Assembly: GCA_034509495.1 (NCBI GenBank)
Contig: CM067522.1
Coordinates: 15,333,168 to 15,397,167 of the forward strand
Reading direction: 5' to 3'
Length of the DNA stretch: 64,000 bases
Source of the DNA: Acestrorhynchus altus
Taxonomy: Eukaryota > Chordata > Actinopteri > Characiformes > Acestrorhynchidae
Under the pieces are notes generated by a model, which was not told where the DNA came from, made no database searches, and saw only the letters and a list, made by a program, of their open reading frames with translations. The position numbers were made by a program, and so were the translations under genes. Of the stretch, positions 33,090-44,451 are shown piece after piece; positions within the stretch are counted from its first letter, which is position 1, and each line of letters begins with the position of its first letter.

Positions 33090-33280
33090 TCGGGCTGCGT
33101 GATTTATGGGCTCTGGAAAGGTTGCGTCGCCACTATGTGCGAACGGCCCCGCATGGTAAATGGGGGAATTCTGAATTTATTAACATACAATGAATGATGA
33201 TTAATGGATCGGCGCAGATCACGCAGTCTCTTTTGGATGTCTCAACACGCTTGATGTATGCGGCAATAAAAAGATATGTG
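33090..33280. promoter_or_regulatory. Candidate conserved noncoding element
   Basis: GCGTGATTTATGGGCTC (HOX13/CDX-like TTTATGG, 33096), CTGAATTTATTAACATACAATG (33171) and GATGATTAATGGATCGGCGCAG (33196) lie in repeat-free DNA beside CpG-bearing segments. A compact enhancer-like profile. Confidence 0.33.
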
Positions 33281-34532
33281 CAAGCCACTATACCGCCTTG
33301 AGCTTGTCTTGCCGTTGGCTAACATTTAGGGAGGTGTACAATGATGGCTGGTGGGTGGGGGGTTCGCGTGGAGGAGGGCTAGGCACAGTCTATAAGGACA
33401 TACTGTACAAAGTGGACAGGTGTAGTCTAACACGCATTATTTACCATACATTACCTACAGTGTCCTCTGCATTGCCCAAGAACTCGCATAGTCAACGAGG
33501 AAATGAATAAATTAAGACAATGCAATTTAGGGCCAAATCAGGAAGCATTTGCCAGCCCATTCATCAAACCCCAGTATTATTAACTTTTGTATTCCATAAC
33601 ACATCTTTGTCCTTTCATTTGCGCTTCTAATATCTCTTCAAAAATGTTGGCAGTGCTGTTTAGAGTGTTCACCCCAGGCCTATTAGCGTGCTGAACTTTA
33701 AGGGGAGGAAAGGGGGGAGGTTGGCGTTTGAAACGCAAGCACGTTTCCAGGATTCTTTCACCAATTTTGCACCCCATGCAGTTCTATGGGTTCATGCCGA
33801 TCTGTGCATGCCAGTAAAGTAAACAAATTGAGATGCGGGATCACGTTGAACATGTGGCTGTCGCTTTTACTGTGGTAGGGGGTTCTGGAGGGTTCATTCA
33901 CACAACGGTGCAAAAGCTCAAGTTAAACATCGCTGTCTGGCCGTCACCATGGGTTACATTATTCGTTTCAGACTCAGCTTTGTCTGGTGTATGTGAGAAC
34001 ATGCAGGAGTGTGTGTTTCAAAACCATATTCTTTCTAGTGAGTGAGGAAATCAGATGTGTACACGTATGATGGCCTACATTAATATGAATAAGTGCTTGT
34101 GTTTGCTCATGCCACATCTACTGTTACACTGGACTTAGCTAGTGATGTGGGAGCAGAATCAGTATGTGGAGAGTCACTACTATGAGTTTGCAGGGACAAA
34201 CTTCACATGCACGCACATGCGCGCGCGCACACGCACACGTCATTCAACCAATACGGGCGTGCAATGCATTTCGTTAAGTCCTTAATAAGGCAATGTCCAT
34301 TTACATTATTAAAGTGATTATTTTTTTTAGTATTTAACGTATTAAAGGGCATTCACTCCACAGTTCTAAAAGTTAATTTATATTTTTTGTGATCTCACGA
34401 AAATCAACACAAATATAACCACATATAACCTACAGTAGTTTAGCTCCACCCATTCATCCTGAAAGTTTAAGGTTTGACTGCTTTATGAATAATAATATAC
34501 AGTAGAGCCAATCAGAACAGAGGTCATATAAA
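33281..34532. other. No gene seen; possible further regulatory islands
   Basis: Includes G-rich GGTGGGTGGGGGGTTCGCG at 33350-33368, a GGGGAGGAAAGGGGGGAGG patch at 33701-33719, and an imperfect GCGC/CACG stretch at 34205-34240. No gene or named repeat. Confidence 0.4.
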
Positions 34533-34985
34533 GCACTTTTCCACTGCATGGTACTTCATTAACTATTACACTCAACATTATTCAAATAAGCAAATCTGGT
34601 ATCTGGCACCTGGAAATTTTTTCACACCTGCTTGCGTATTGTTCCAAGTGAACATTATTGTGCCATGTGCTATTTTGAAGGTATATGCTATATATGTTGT
34701 TTAAGCTGATATCATATTGTGAGGCTTCCAACTAAATATCACTATTACTCCTAAGAACCTTTATGGACATTTTCTTCTTTATAACAGTACATACTTTGAT
34801 CTGTTCTGTCTGGACATTCAGGAAAGCTCAGATAATGCCATTTTCAATCTATAAACCTAACTGATCCATTGCTTTAGTGTTTTGTGACATTTGCATTGCA
34901 GGAAGGAGCTGTGGTAGGTCCCAGGTACCAAAAAGCAGGTACAATGTACAGTCAAGTAGTGTCGGTACCATGCAGTAGAAAATTG
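34533..34985. mobile_element. Inverted-repeat element (MITE-like), about 450 bp
   Basis: The left end ACTTTTCCACTGCATGGTAC (34535-34554) is the inverse of the right end GGTACCATGCAGTAGAAAAT (34964-34983). CTTTTCCACTGCATGGTACC-type ends belong to a nonautonomous DNA transposon family I recognise from fish. The interior also carries GGTACCAAAAAGCAGGTAC near the right end. Noncoding. Confidence 0.7.
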
Positions 34986-35929
34986 AATTCACTCAGTAGA
35001 AAATAAATGATAATAGTTTGAGGATTGTGAATTAAAAATGTATTTAACCCTAAATTAAGTGAACTGATAATGGTCAGCATATTCACTGCACACAGTAAAT
35101 AAATATTGTGATTGGTTAGGTCTGTGATAATCGATTTTGCATATGGTTGCCTTCTACAATGTGTTCTTTTCTAGAAAAGCTTAAATCATAATAAAGACAG
35201 ACAATGTACAGGATTCTGGATCAAAGTATATTCCAAATAAATTCTTATTTAACTTTCATTCAAGAAAAGAACCCCCTAAGCTATCCATCCATCCATCTCT
35301 AACTCTCTCTCTCTCTATCTATCTATCTCTCTCTCTCCCTGCATGAAGGGTTTCCAAAATGGGAGAAATGCAGGAGCAGAGGAAACAAGAATAGGAAAAG
35401 AGGGGAGAGCCAAAGAGACCTGATGCAGAAGAGTGAAAGTGAGGAGGGAAGCCAAGCATAAAATAACTTCAATCTAACATATTCTCTAAGGATGGCAGGA
35501 GGCAAATAGCAGTAAGGCATTGGGCTGGGACTGGAGCCGTGGAGTCTCTAGTCGTCAGTGACCCATAGAGGAGAGGGGCAATGGGGAGGAATACTCGGAC
35601 ACATCCCAGTCAAACCCTCTTCAATTAAAGCCTAGGCAAGCAACACAACCTTAGAAATGGGTGTCATGTAGTTCAGCCATAGCAAGCTTTGGCATACGTA
35701 AGGCCTTAAATAATTTAGAATTACAGAGCAAATGAGTTCTGCATTCTGAGGTGACTTGGTTATAATAACGTTAGACTTTCAAAACAACCCAACAACACTT
35801 TACAATCACACTCAGCACTCAACCAACATTGAGAAACGGTAGGCAATTACACATAATGCACTCTCTAACAGAAACCAACGTCCACCTGGAGGACTTCCTC
35901 AAGCACTAGGGGGTTCACTCAGGATATCT
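34986..35929. other. No gene seen; CATC/TC microsatellite at 35284-35338
   Basis: (CATC)4 then (TC)n with TATC interruptions at 35284-35338, otherwise unique sequence. Confidence 0.5.
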
Positions 35930-35934
35930 GAGCA

Positions 35935-36125
35935 TACAGACCTACAGTCATTCACATGCATACACAATCAGGACAATTTAGAGTAGCATAGTTACCTGAT
36001 TTCCATGTTTCCCAATGTGGGAGGGAAACAAGAGTCCCTACACAGACACTGAGAAAACACCCAGATGGGGACTTGAACCAAAGACTTTATGGGAAGCGAA
36101 TGTGCTAACCAACAAGCCCAAGCCA
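35935..36125 (-). mobile_element. tRNA-derived SINE, minus strand
   Basis: On the minus strand the head reads TGGGCTTGTTGGTTAG (A-box-like, 36105-36120) and GGTTCAAGTCC (perfect B-box word, 36069-36079), the spacing of a tRNA-type pol III promoter. The body continues leftward through GTTTTCTCAGTGTCTGTG and TTTCCCTCCCACATTGGG to TAAATTGTCCTGATTGTG near 35970, a standard fish SINE layout. Confidence 0.78.
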
Positions 36126-37555
36126 ACTGTGTAAAGTTGAAGTAGCAAGTTCTTCAGAGGTTTTTCAGAATGCATTATGAACCACACAGCGGATCCAGTG
36201 CATTCGCTCATTCTCAGCAGTTAGTTCACAGAAGTCAAACATGCCATGATCATACTGCCATGTACATCAGTGCACACTTGACGTACGTTGCATTGAGAAT
36301 CATTGCATGTCTGGTCATATTCCCCAAGCCATTACAACACCTCCAACAGAATGGGCTGTTGACATAAGGCAGGTTGGGTTCATGAATTCATGCTGTTAGC
36401 ACCTCAGCAAGCTACGTTTTTTCCAACCTTCAAATGTACAGTTTTGGTGAGCCTGTGCCCACTGTAGCCTCAGCTTTCTGGTTATGGTGGACAGAAGAGG
36501 AACCAGATGTGGTCTTCTATTGTTGTAGCCCATCCTCCTTAAGGTTGAGTGTGATGTGTATTATATGTTTTTCTGCTCGACACAATTGTACAGATTGGTT
36601 ATCTCAGTTATCATAGCTTTTGGCTCAGCTCAAACTAGTCCATTCTTGGCCATTGTCCTTGAACTTCAACGAGGTCTTTTTGTCTGCAGAAGTTCTCATC
36701 ACCGGATGTTTTTCTTTATTTGTTTGAAAATACCAAGACCCCCAGAAAGGAAAGCTGCTGTCCTGACTCTTTGCACTGCATTGCTGCCACGTTATTGTAT
36801 GATTAGATAAAATTTATAGCTTAACTGTTTGCTTAAATGTTGCAGCACCTCACAGTCATCCACACTGATGTTCTTTGTCTTGGTCTCAGTGCACTTTTAT
36901 TCCAGCAGCCTTCAGGAACACAGAAATATCAGCATATATACCTCAGACGATCTTGTGGCTCCAGGCTGAGAACAGCTGGGTTGTGACAACACATGCTTTT
37001 GCAGATGCTTCATATTATTGAGCGCCCACTCATGGATTTGGGACACAACACATTGTCTGAAAAAAATGCTGTTTATTGCAGTTTATTGTCTTCTTAAAAT
37101 AATGTAGTTAGTATTTACATATATATAAACATGACTAATAATTAAGGGTAAATTCATTCCAAATTGACGGCCCTGATTTAAAGTCTGACACAATGGAAAG
37201 TACAAGCCATTACTAATCTATATTTACAATCTCTAGTATCTTTGGTTGTTTCAACAGATAAAACAATAAAAACCTGATAAAACCTGTTTAGTAGTTGACA
37301 TGAAATGGTATCTGCTCTCAATAAAGCCTGGCAAAAATGATGGTTTTATCTCTAGTATTGTTTCAGATTTTAATTATCAAACCACAGTCAATTACTGTGG
37401 TTTACAAAACTAACATTAAATACTGAAGTGTCTACCAAAGCTAACTACAGTTAGCTATCCACTGATTTATAGTGAATGAAAGGAAATCTAACTTTTAGCC
37501 CAGAGGTCCATGGGGACTCAGGAGTGAGGGGAATGATTTATCTGTTTAACTTGCA
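36126..37555. other. No gene seen
   Basis: Unique sequence with several 60-84-codon frames (36170-36810) lacking domain features. AT-rich 3' half. Confidence 0.45.
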
Positions 37556-37559
37556 GATT

Positions 37560-38236
37560 CACTACCGGTCAAAAGTTTTAGAACACCCAGTAAGGGTTCT
37601 GAAATTTTTGATTGGTAGTGTATCTATATTATGCATGTTGTTAAACTAAGAGATCACGTCGCAGCATGACGACTGAAATTGATTTGTGTTACTGGTTTTA
37701 CAATCAACCACATTATGACCACACACACTACAGCCCACAGGACCACCACAGAACAGGTATTATTTAGGTGATGAGTCCTTCTTAGCACTGCAGTGACACT
37801 GACATGGTAGTGCTGCGTGGCACTTGCTGTGTCTGATCCATTCGTACAAGTGCAACACACTAACACACCACTACCATGTGAGTGTCATTGTAGTGCTGAG
37901 AAAGACCCACCATCCACATAATACCTGCTCTGCGGTGGTCCTGTGGGGTCCTGAACAATGAAGAACAGGCAGAGAAACAGCTAACAAGGTATGCAGAGAA
38001 ACAAACGGAAAGCAGTCTAATTATACAACTGCAAAGTTCTCCTGTGTGGTCAGTGAAGCTGACAAAATGAACAGTGAGTGTAGAAACAAGAAGGTGGTCA
38101 TAATGTTGTGGTTGATTGTAAACCAGAAAAACAAATCAATTTCAGACAGTCATCATGTTGTGATGTGATCTCTTGATTAACAACATGCCGCTGCATAATA
38201 TACGTACACTACAAGTCAGAAGTTTCAAAAGAGCTG
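37560..38236. mobile_element. Fold-back transposon with long inverted arms
   Basis: It begins with a roughly 62-bp palindrome (37560-37621) built from a Tc1-like terminus, CACTACCGGTCAAAAGTTTT. The left arm (37611-37816) and right arm (37867-38216) are inverted copies, for example GACATGGTAGTG opposite CACTACCATGTGAGTGTC and CAATCAACCACATTATGACC opposite GGTCATAATGTTGTGGTTG. The central loop is about 50 bp (TGTGTCTGATCCATTCGTAC). The right end finishes with CACTACAAGTCAGAAGTTTC, a decayed copy of the same terminus. The right arm holds about 150 bp that the left arm has lost. Noncoding; probably mobilised by a Tc1-type transposase. Confidence 0.85.
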
Positions 38237-39239
38237 GGATATACGGACGCAAATCCTACATCCATTTTTTTATATATTTAAACACATTGTAAAATGAAGA
38301 AATGAATAAATTTCAATGTGAGCTCTTCCCTCCATGGTCTGTGGGTAAGAACACGAGTTGGGGGTAGGGGAAGAGCTGCGAGCAGGGGGCGGAGCAGAGT
38401 GAGGGAGCAGAAAAAAAAGGGTCTCTACAAGATTGGAACAGAACGTCGTTTAAAACCCGATATAAACAATACCGCCTCAGCCCATATCCAGCTCTGTTTA
38501 TATCTCAACATAGATATAAATATAACTGACTCACAAGAAGGGCTGGACAGTTTCTTATATCACGGTACAGATGCAAGTTAAAGGTTTTAAGATTTTGTGT
38601 CAAACTATTTAACCTGGATGCAACAAAAATTGTGGACATCTCCCCTTGCCACAAAAAACCAACAACAAGACAGCATGTGTTCATGAGAAACTATGGTAAC
38701 GGAGGCCTGGAGTGTGTTACCTGTTAAGTGTTACCTGTGCTATACACTAACTTTCATCTTTGGTGCGTTTGTTTGTGTCTTTTCCTGATCACATTACAGT
38801 GTCACCACACCACAGAACGGGCAAAACGTTTTAGAAAGTTGTTGTTGTCAGAGTTTTACCTTTACATTTGATGTTTTTGCACATATGTTTGTATCTATAT
38901 AATTTAATGTTTATAGTGCCCAACTTGGTGAAATTAATTCAGTTCATGTATTCAAAGTTTGTGTTTTACTTTTCAGAATATTTTAACAATACAGCTGAGA
39001 AACAGATACTGATAACTGTGATCATTTTGGCCATAATTGTGATAATACATTTTCATGCCATTTCTTCTCTAGTTATAGCAAAGCATGTAGGAACTTTGAC
39101 CACATTTACCAGACAACAGTTCTCATTTTCTCAAGAAATGTACATATGATAAATAATACAACATGAGCTTGCTTTTGCAATTTAATAAGAATGCAATAAT
39201 TAAAAAGATAAGCATGAATAACGGTCAAATTTGGTTTTG
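38237..39239. other. No gene seen; G-rich patch at 38355-38395
   Basis: GAGTTGGGGGTAGGGGAAGAGC and AGGGGGCGGAGC (38356-38394) stand out in otherwise AT-rich DNA. An 87-codon frame (38318-38581) starts here, but its product is Arg/Gly-rich from the G-rich patch and is not recognised. A 93-codon Ile/Phe-rich frame at 38868-39149 is AT-composition driven. Confidence 0.4.
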
Positions 39240-39530
39240 GATTAGTGTCTTTGGATGAGGATTTATCCACTCTATAGGCTGGCTATACAGTCTGCTCCCA
39301 AGCATTAAGGCCTTAGAAAAGGGCTTGTTTTCTTGATCTTTTCAATACATGGGATTTATAACCTATTTTTTTTCAAGATACACAACAAAATGAACTAAAT
39401 AAGCTTAATTGATATTCTTGGACTTGTACAATGTATTGAGTTACATGGTATAAATTGCAGAATGCAATTAAGGGCCTTAAAATAATGTTGATTAGTGCCA
39501 GCTATCCATTAGATGGTAAAACAGACAAAA
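39240..39530. promoter_or_regulatory. Candidate conserved noncoding element
   Basis: Repeat-free segment containing GAATGCAATTAAGGGCC (39461), GTTGATTAGTGCC (39487) and AAGCTTAATTGATATTC (39401). No coding evidence. Confidence 0.2.
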
Positions 39531-39902
39531 CCCTATCACACATTTGATCCATCTACAATAAAGATAAGATAATTTGTCAAGATGCATTTTCCACAAGAAA
39601 TCAAAAAAAAATCACATATGGCCCACTTCCCACTACTGTACCTACAAATCCACATTAAAGTGTGCCACCACCACCCCCACTACAGTAAGAATAAAAGGCA
39701 AAGAAAAGGGTTAGTCAGTGGGGGGCCAAGCACACAGCTCTGAGCTGCTGCAGACAGTGTGTGCCAATGCCATGCTTTTGCTCTATGATTAGATTTCCAT
39801 TACCATAATATCAGCTTTGTCCCCACACAGGCCAATTGTGAAGAACACTGCCTCGCCTTTCTACGCAGGGAACCAAAGGTAGGTTACTCCTGCCTCACTT
39901 TC

Positions 39903-39903
<1 letters not shown>

Positions 39904-39954
<51 letters not shown>

Positions 39955-39979
39955 GGCGCGCGCACACACACAGACACAC
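39904..39979. repeat. (CA)n microsatellite with CG-rich interruption
   Basis: About 24 CA units, then CGCAGGCGCGCG, then a second short CA run. The repeat sits within GC-balanced unique flanks (39780-40140) that may be a regulatory island, with GCTGATTAGCCCGGGAAG and GATTATTAGCAGC near 40086-40115. Confidence 0.95.
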
Positions 39980-40270
39980 ACTCCTGTTCGGCTCCTAAGG
40001 AACAAGCTGGATTTGGCCTGCATCCTCGTGTCTTCCCCAGTACAGAGCGTATGTCATGCAGCCAACTCTTCACAGCCCAATACTGCTGATTAGCCCGGGA
40101 AGATTATTAGCAGCAGCGCATCTCCTGGAACACCACCACTTTATCACACTCGCTTTTTTAGGCTTCCTTTTATTTCCCTTTCTTCACTGATGCGACTACT
40201 GAGGCTGCCAAAGAGACAGAAATAAATAAGCAGATAAAAACAGAAGCTAGGAGCCCACAGGCTGGAGAAG

Positions 40271-40271
<1 letters not shown>

Positions 40272-40308
<37 letters not shown>

Positions 40309-40352
40309 TGTGTGTGTGTGTGTGCGCGTGTGTGTGTGTGTGTGTGTGTGTA
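40272..40352. repeat. (GT)n microsatellite
   Basis: About 38 GT units with GTGGT and CGCG interruptions. It faces the CA block at 39904 as an inverted counterpart some 300 bp away. Confidence 0.96.
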
Positions 40353-40432
40353 TGGGAGTTTGTTAGTTCTTGTGGATGTCATAGCTGTCATCTCCAGTCA
40401 TAAAATCCTGTTCATTGCCATACTGAATACCA

Positions 40433-40433
<1 letters not shown>

Positions 40434-40476
<43 letters not shown>

Positions 40477-41062
40477 CTATTGGCCTCTCTTCCTAATTCA
40501 GTCTTTGTTTTCTACTTCTCTTGTACTTTTCTTCCTCTCTAATGCTTTCTCTCCCTCCTTTACCTCTCACTCAGTCATCCTTCTTTCTTTCTTTCTTATC
40601 TGTATCTTTTTCTCTTTTACCTTTCATTTCCCTTCTCTCCCTACCTCTCCCTGACCCACCCTTCTTTCTCTTTGTTGCCTTTTTATCATCCTCTATTTCT
40701 AATGTTCTCTTTATTCCCTCTATCTCCCTCGTTCTTCCTCTTTTGTGTTTCAATCTGCTTTCTTACTAATTTTCTGTTTCTGCTTCTCTCTGTACTATTT
40801 CAATTTTATCTGGCCCACCTCTCTTCCCTTTCTCTCTCTCCCTCATTTTCTTCCTGTTTTGTCTTTTTTTCTGTCTTCTATTCCAATTTGATCTGTCCCC
40901 CTGTCTCTCTCCTCTCTTGTTCCCTCCCATTTTGTCTTTTTATATACTTATATCTCTGCAGAATGTTCTCTCCCTGTTTTAACATTGACTCTCAATTATC
41001 TTTATTACCTTTCTATTCTGTTTATTTCTCTCTTACATCTACCTTTCCATCCTCCATGTTTT
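40434..41062. repeat. (TC)n leading into about 600-bp polypyrimidine tract
   Basis: (TC)18 at 40435-40471 is followed by a strand-asymmetric tract dominated by C and T (TTTCTTTCTTTC, CTCTCCCTCC, CTTTCTCTCTCTCC) to about 41060. Purine interruptions are few and scattered. It yields a spurious 131-codon Ser/Leu/Phe-rich frame. Related pyrimidine stretches recur at 41215-41345 and 41545-41595. Triplex-prone DNA. Confidence 0.9.
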
Positions 41063-41362
41063 TGTAAAATTTGAAAATGTCTCCAAACTGCAAACAGTTA
41101 TTAAAATGTCAAACGGCTGTAAAGTTAATTCTGCTAAAAGCAAAGACTGAGTTAAAACTTTCTGTTTTACTTGTTATAATGATGAATTTTTGAATGGAAA
41201 GCCGTCTTGTCTCATGCTCCCAGCTCACCTCCCCCATCTCCCCTGTACCCCTATCTCACTCATACCTCTCTCCATCTTGTCTTTCTCTTTCTCCATCACT
41301 TCCCATTCTCTTTTACCTCAACCTAAATCTCTCTCGTTCGGTCGCTATTCCTTACACACGTG

Positions 41363-41368
<6 letters not shown>

Positions 41369-41403
<35 letters not shown>
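41369..41403. repeat. (CA)17 microsatellite
   Basis: Preceded by GTGCGCGCGCA, so the alternating purine-pyrimidine stretch is longer (41358-41403). Confidence 0.95.
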
Positions 41404-41406
<3 letters not shown>

Positions 41407-41604
41407 ATTGGCTGCCAAGATGCACCTCTGAACGGCAGGAAGTCGGCAACCTGCACCAAAACTTCAGTGGTGCCTTATCTGGTGCCCACACATACACACA
41501 TACACACACACCCCATCTGAAGGTTTTGCTCACCCTGTGCCCAATTCTCTCTCTTCTCTCCCTCTCTGTCTCTCCCTCCCTCTCCCATTCCTGGAGCTCT
41601 GCAT

Positions 41605-43470
41605 TTGGAATTGCACAGACACTGAGCCAATTTATCATGCGCTGACACATGTCATGTCCAAGGTTTTACCATAGAGACCTACAGTATGCTTTGTATTTAT
41701 CCCTTTGTTGTGGCTAAGGACCTACGCAACACGAGCCACTATTAAAAAGAAGAAATGAGGCAAGGTGAACGTGAGTGACTGAGCATTCGCAGTGCATTTC
41801 ACAAATGTGCTGCTTGCTGCTGCAAAGGTGATAGACCCCGACAATGTTAGAGCACCACGCTTCCCTGACAATCAGCCAAGTGCTTGGCTATGAGAATGCA
41901 AAACAGGCCAGGGAGAATAGCACAAGGGCCACAGCAGAGCTAACACACTTACACACTTTCCCACTCGACTTCTTGTGCATTTTATATCAAAGCACGTCCG
42001 GATGAATGAGGAATAGTCATTCACACGCAATTTGACTGGTGTGTTAAGTCCATGACCACACAGGTCACTGACCCTCATTTAAGTCCCAAAGGTGTACTTT
42101 CATTTTCACCTGCTATTAAAGTAATAGTGAATGTCAAATAAGCACAATTCTTGTGTACTCCCTCAATTCATTTTTTACTGGGAACGCAATCATTCAATAC
42201 GTTTGGTCAAAAGACCGTTTATGCAGTTTTGTGCTAGGTTAATGTAGCAAGTACTGCAGTCTTACATACACCAAACAGTATTGTGCAAGTTGCATTCCAT
42301 CTCCACAGTCCTACCACTGAAATTGACACTACATATGCTTTCTGTACACAAGTGGACAAAAGGATGTATCAAGCACCTAAATGTTTACTTTACCTGTTCT
42401 GCTAGACTTAATGTAAATGCATTTTAAAAAAAAGTAAATTGACAGGACAATTAGTTAATTTACCTTACAAGTTAACACTTACAACCCAAGAGCCACACTC
42501 TGTGGACAGTTACATTCCATTTCTAGGCTTCATATACCTCAGGATCAGAGCAAACAACAGACATGATACACATCATAATCTACAGGGCAAAGATTTCAGT
42601 CAATAATCCAGAAACAGCTAAAATTAAACTACTATGAAAACACTAATGTATCAGAGCAGGTCTGAGGAAAATGTAAGACTGTGTTTACAGAAATTGACAC
42701 TGATACATTGAATAGGTAAAAGTATTCTGCATGGAAGTGTAGAAGGTGGTAGATAGTTCTAGGAAAAATCTAATTGACATTAGCCAAAGCAGGAAATCCC
42801 CACAATTAGGGCATAGACTGTCCTTATTTGTTCCTCACAATAAAACTGCATTTCATTTAATTACATTTTGCAAATTGTTTTGGAAGTTCTTCAGTTTCAT
42901 GTGTTTGGTGATATCACCTCCATCTCCCAATATAGTTAAAATGAAGATCAAATGTCCATATGTTTAAATATGTTAAAGACAACAGTGTTCATGAGGTGTG
43001 CTAACCTGTTCACAAGCCTATCGTTTTATTAAAATATTTACTATGGTATGTGATGCCAATCCTTCAAAGTTTTAATCATGCACATCATTTGAGAACGCAA
43101 TAGTTCTGTTCATAAACCAAACCACTCTTACACACCCTGTCCTGAAACACTGACCATGAAAACCTCAATTTGTTAAAAAAAAGAAGAAAAAGAAAAGTTT
43201 AATCTCTTCAGTTTCCAGACAGAGAGGCTAAACCTCGGTGAATCGTCTATGAAACACACATCCCCCTTTGAGACTACAATGTTCAATATTGTGTGGGAAG
43301 GCAGAGAGCTTTTAGACTGTCAGCCAGCTAGTGTGCACTTCCCTTTCCCTGTCAGTCCTCACTAGAAGCCGTCCAGCTTTTCCTTCACTAGTCCGAGGAC
43401 TCTTAAGGTCAGGCACCCCCAAGGAACCCGGACAGAGGATGTATGGTAGAGCCTGCTATTTCTGATTTAC
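41605..43470. other. No gene seen
   Basis: Mixed unique sequence. ACTTACACACTTTCCCACTCG near 41949 and surroundings are non-repetitive. Several 60-76-codon frames without motifs. Confidence 0.4.
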
Positions 43471-43558
43471 AGTGGGTGCGTTCCATCTAATTTTACAGCT
43501 GGGTGAAACGCAAACACAGGAGGATACTGAGAGCGGGACAAGGTCAAGCCAGTCAACG

Positions 43559-43697
43559 ATGAGACTCATGCACATATTCACTCTTGTTCTCTTGCTCTCT
43601 CTCTCTCTCTCTGCAAGACAGGAGCTTCAGAACACCACCTTACATACTCAAGAGCTTTACAATATGCTGTCAAATCAGAACAGCAGAGACTGTCCGA
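43559..43697 (+). CDS. Possible first coding exon of a small secreted protein
   Basis: An ATG with A at -3 (AACGATGA) opens a 47-codon frame: MRLMHIFTLVLLLSLSLSA is a textbook signal peptide (charged start, hydrophobic core, small residue at the cleavage site), followed by a polar Asn/Gln-rich stretch ending NSRDCPR. The frame runs directly into CCGAG|GTAACG, a plausible splice donor at 43697/43698. The frame as an uninterrupted ORF starts further upstream (43472) and stops at 43702. Against it: the hydrophobic core LSLSLS is produced by a (CT)n run (43591-43613), no second exon was found, and no family is recognised. No symbol is justified. Confidence 0.2.
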
Positions 43698-43702
43698 GGT
43701 AA

Positions 43703-44451
43703 CGGAAGAAGATAATGATTACAGTCTAGTGAGATGCCAAGAGTAACCTACATATAACGACAAGCACCATTTAGTACAAAGTACATCATCAATAATAGAA
43801 GCTACGCATATGTGAGGTTGGTAGAGTAGCCTAAACTGATATTCAACTAAAACCCAGAGTGCTTCAAATAAATAATGCCTAAGTTAACTTATCTACCTGG
43901 ATGGACAACAGTAAAAAAAACAGACATAAAGATAATACAGGAAATAAATATAACATATAATCATAAGGTTACCTGTAAAACACCAGTGGAACATCCGGCA
44001 TCAAACCGTACGATTGCCAGGTCCTGTTATTCTTTTTTGGTGGTCTTTCTGGATTAAAATAAATTATTAAAGCTGAGCAACAAGAAAGCTCAATATTAAA
44101 CATAAGCCAGGAATTAGGCACTGAATGAGAATGACTAAATGAAAGTGAGAACAAAGCCATAAAAGAGTTCACATTGATACTCTAGAATAAATGAAATCAC
44201 AACTGAAGCTACTTTAAGAGGTATAAATGCTGCAGCTTGTATTCTACTGGAAAACCACTGGATACAGAATAAGCAGTGCAGGGGCTTAAACACACCATGG
44301 CAAATGTCACATAAATGGGTATAAAGCTTAGCAGATCTGAGCTACTGAGCCCAATGCTGGATGAGCATGTGTCTATGAATATGTGGGTGTATAATGTATA
44401 GCATATAATATATTAAAACTAAGGAATAAGGAAAAACCAGTTACAATGCAT
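43703..44451. other. No gene seen
   Basis: AT-rich DNA downstream of the candidate exon. A TATAAATGCTGCAGC word at 44221 could be a TATA box, but nothing else supports a promoter. Confidence 0.4.

Noticed and set aside
40672..41067. 131-codon Ser/Leu/Phe-rich open frame
   Set aside because: Produced wholly by the polypyrimidine tract. No protein-like composition or motif.
41190..41650. Open frames of 101-151 codons on both strands
   Set aside because: They run through CA microsatellites and pyrimidine stretches. The His/Thr and Cys/Val runs are translation of dinucleotide repeats.
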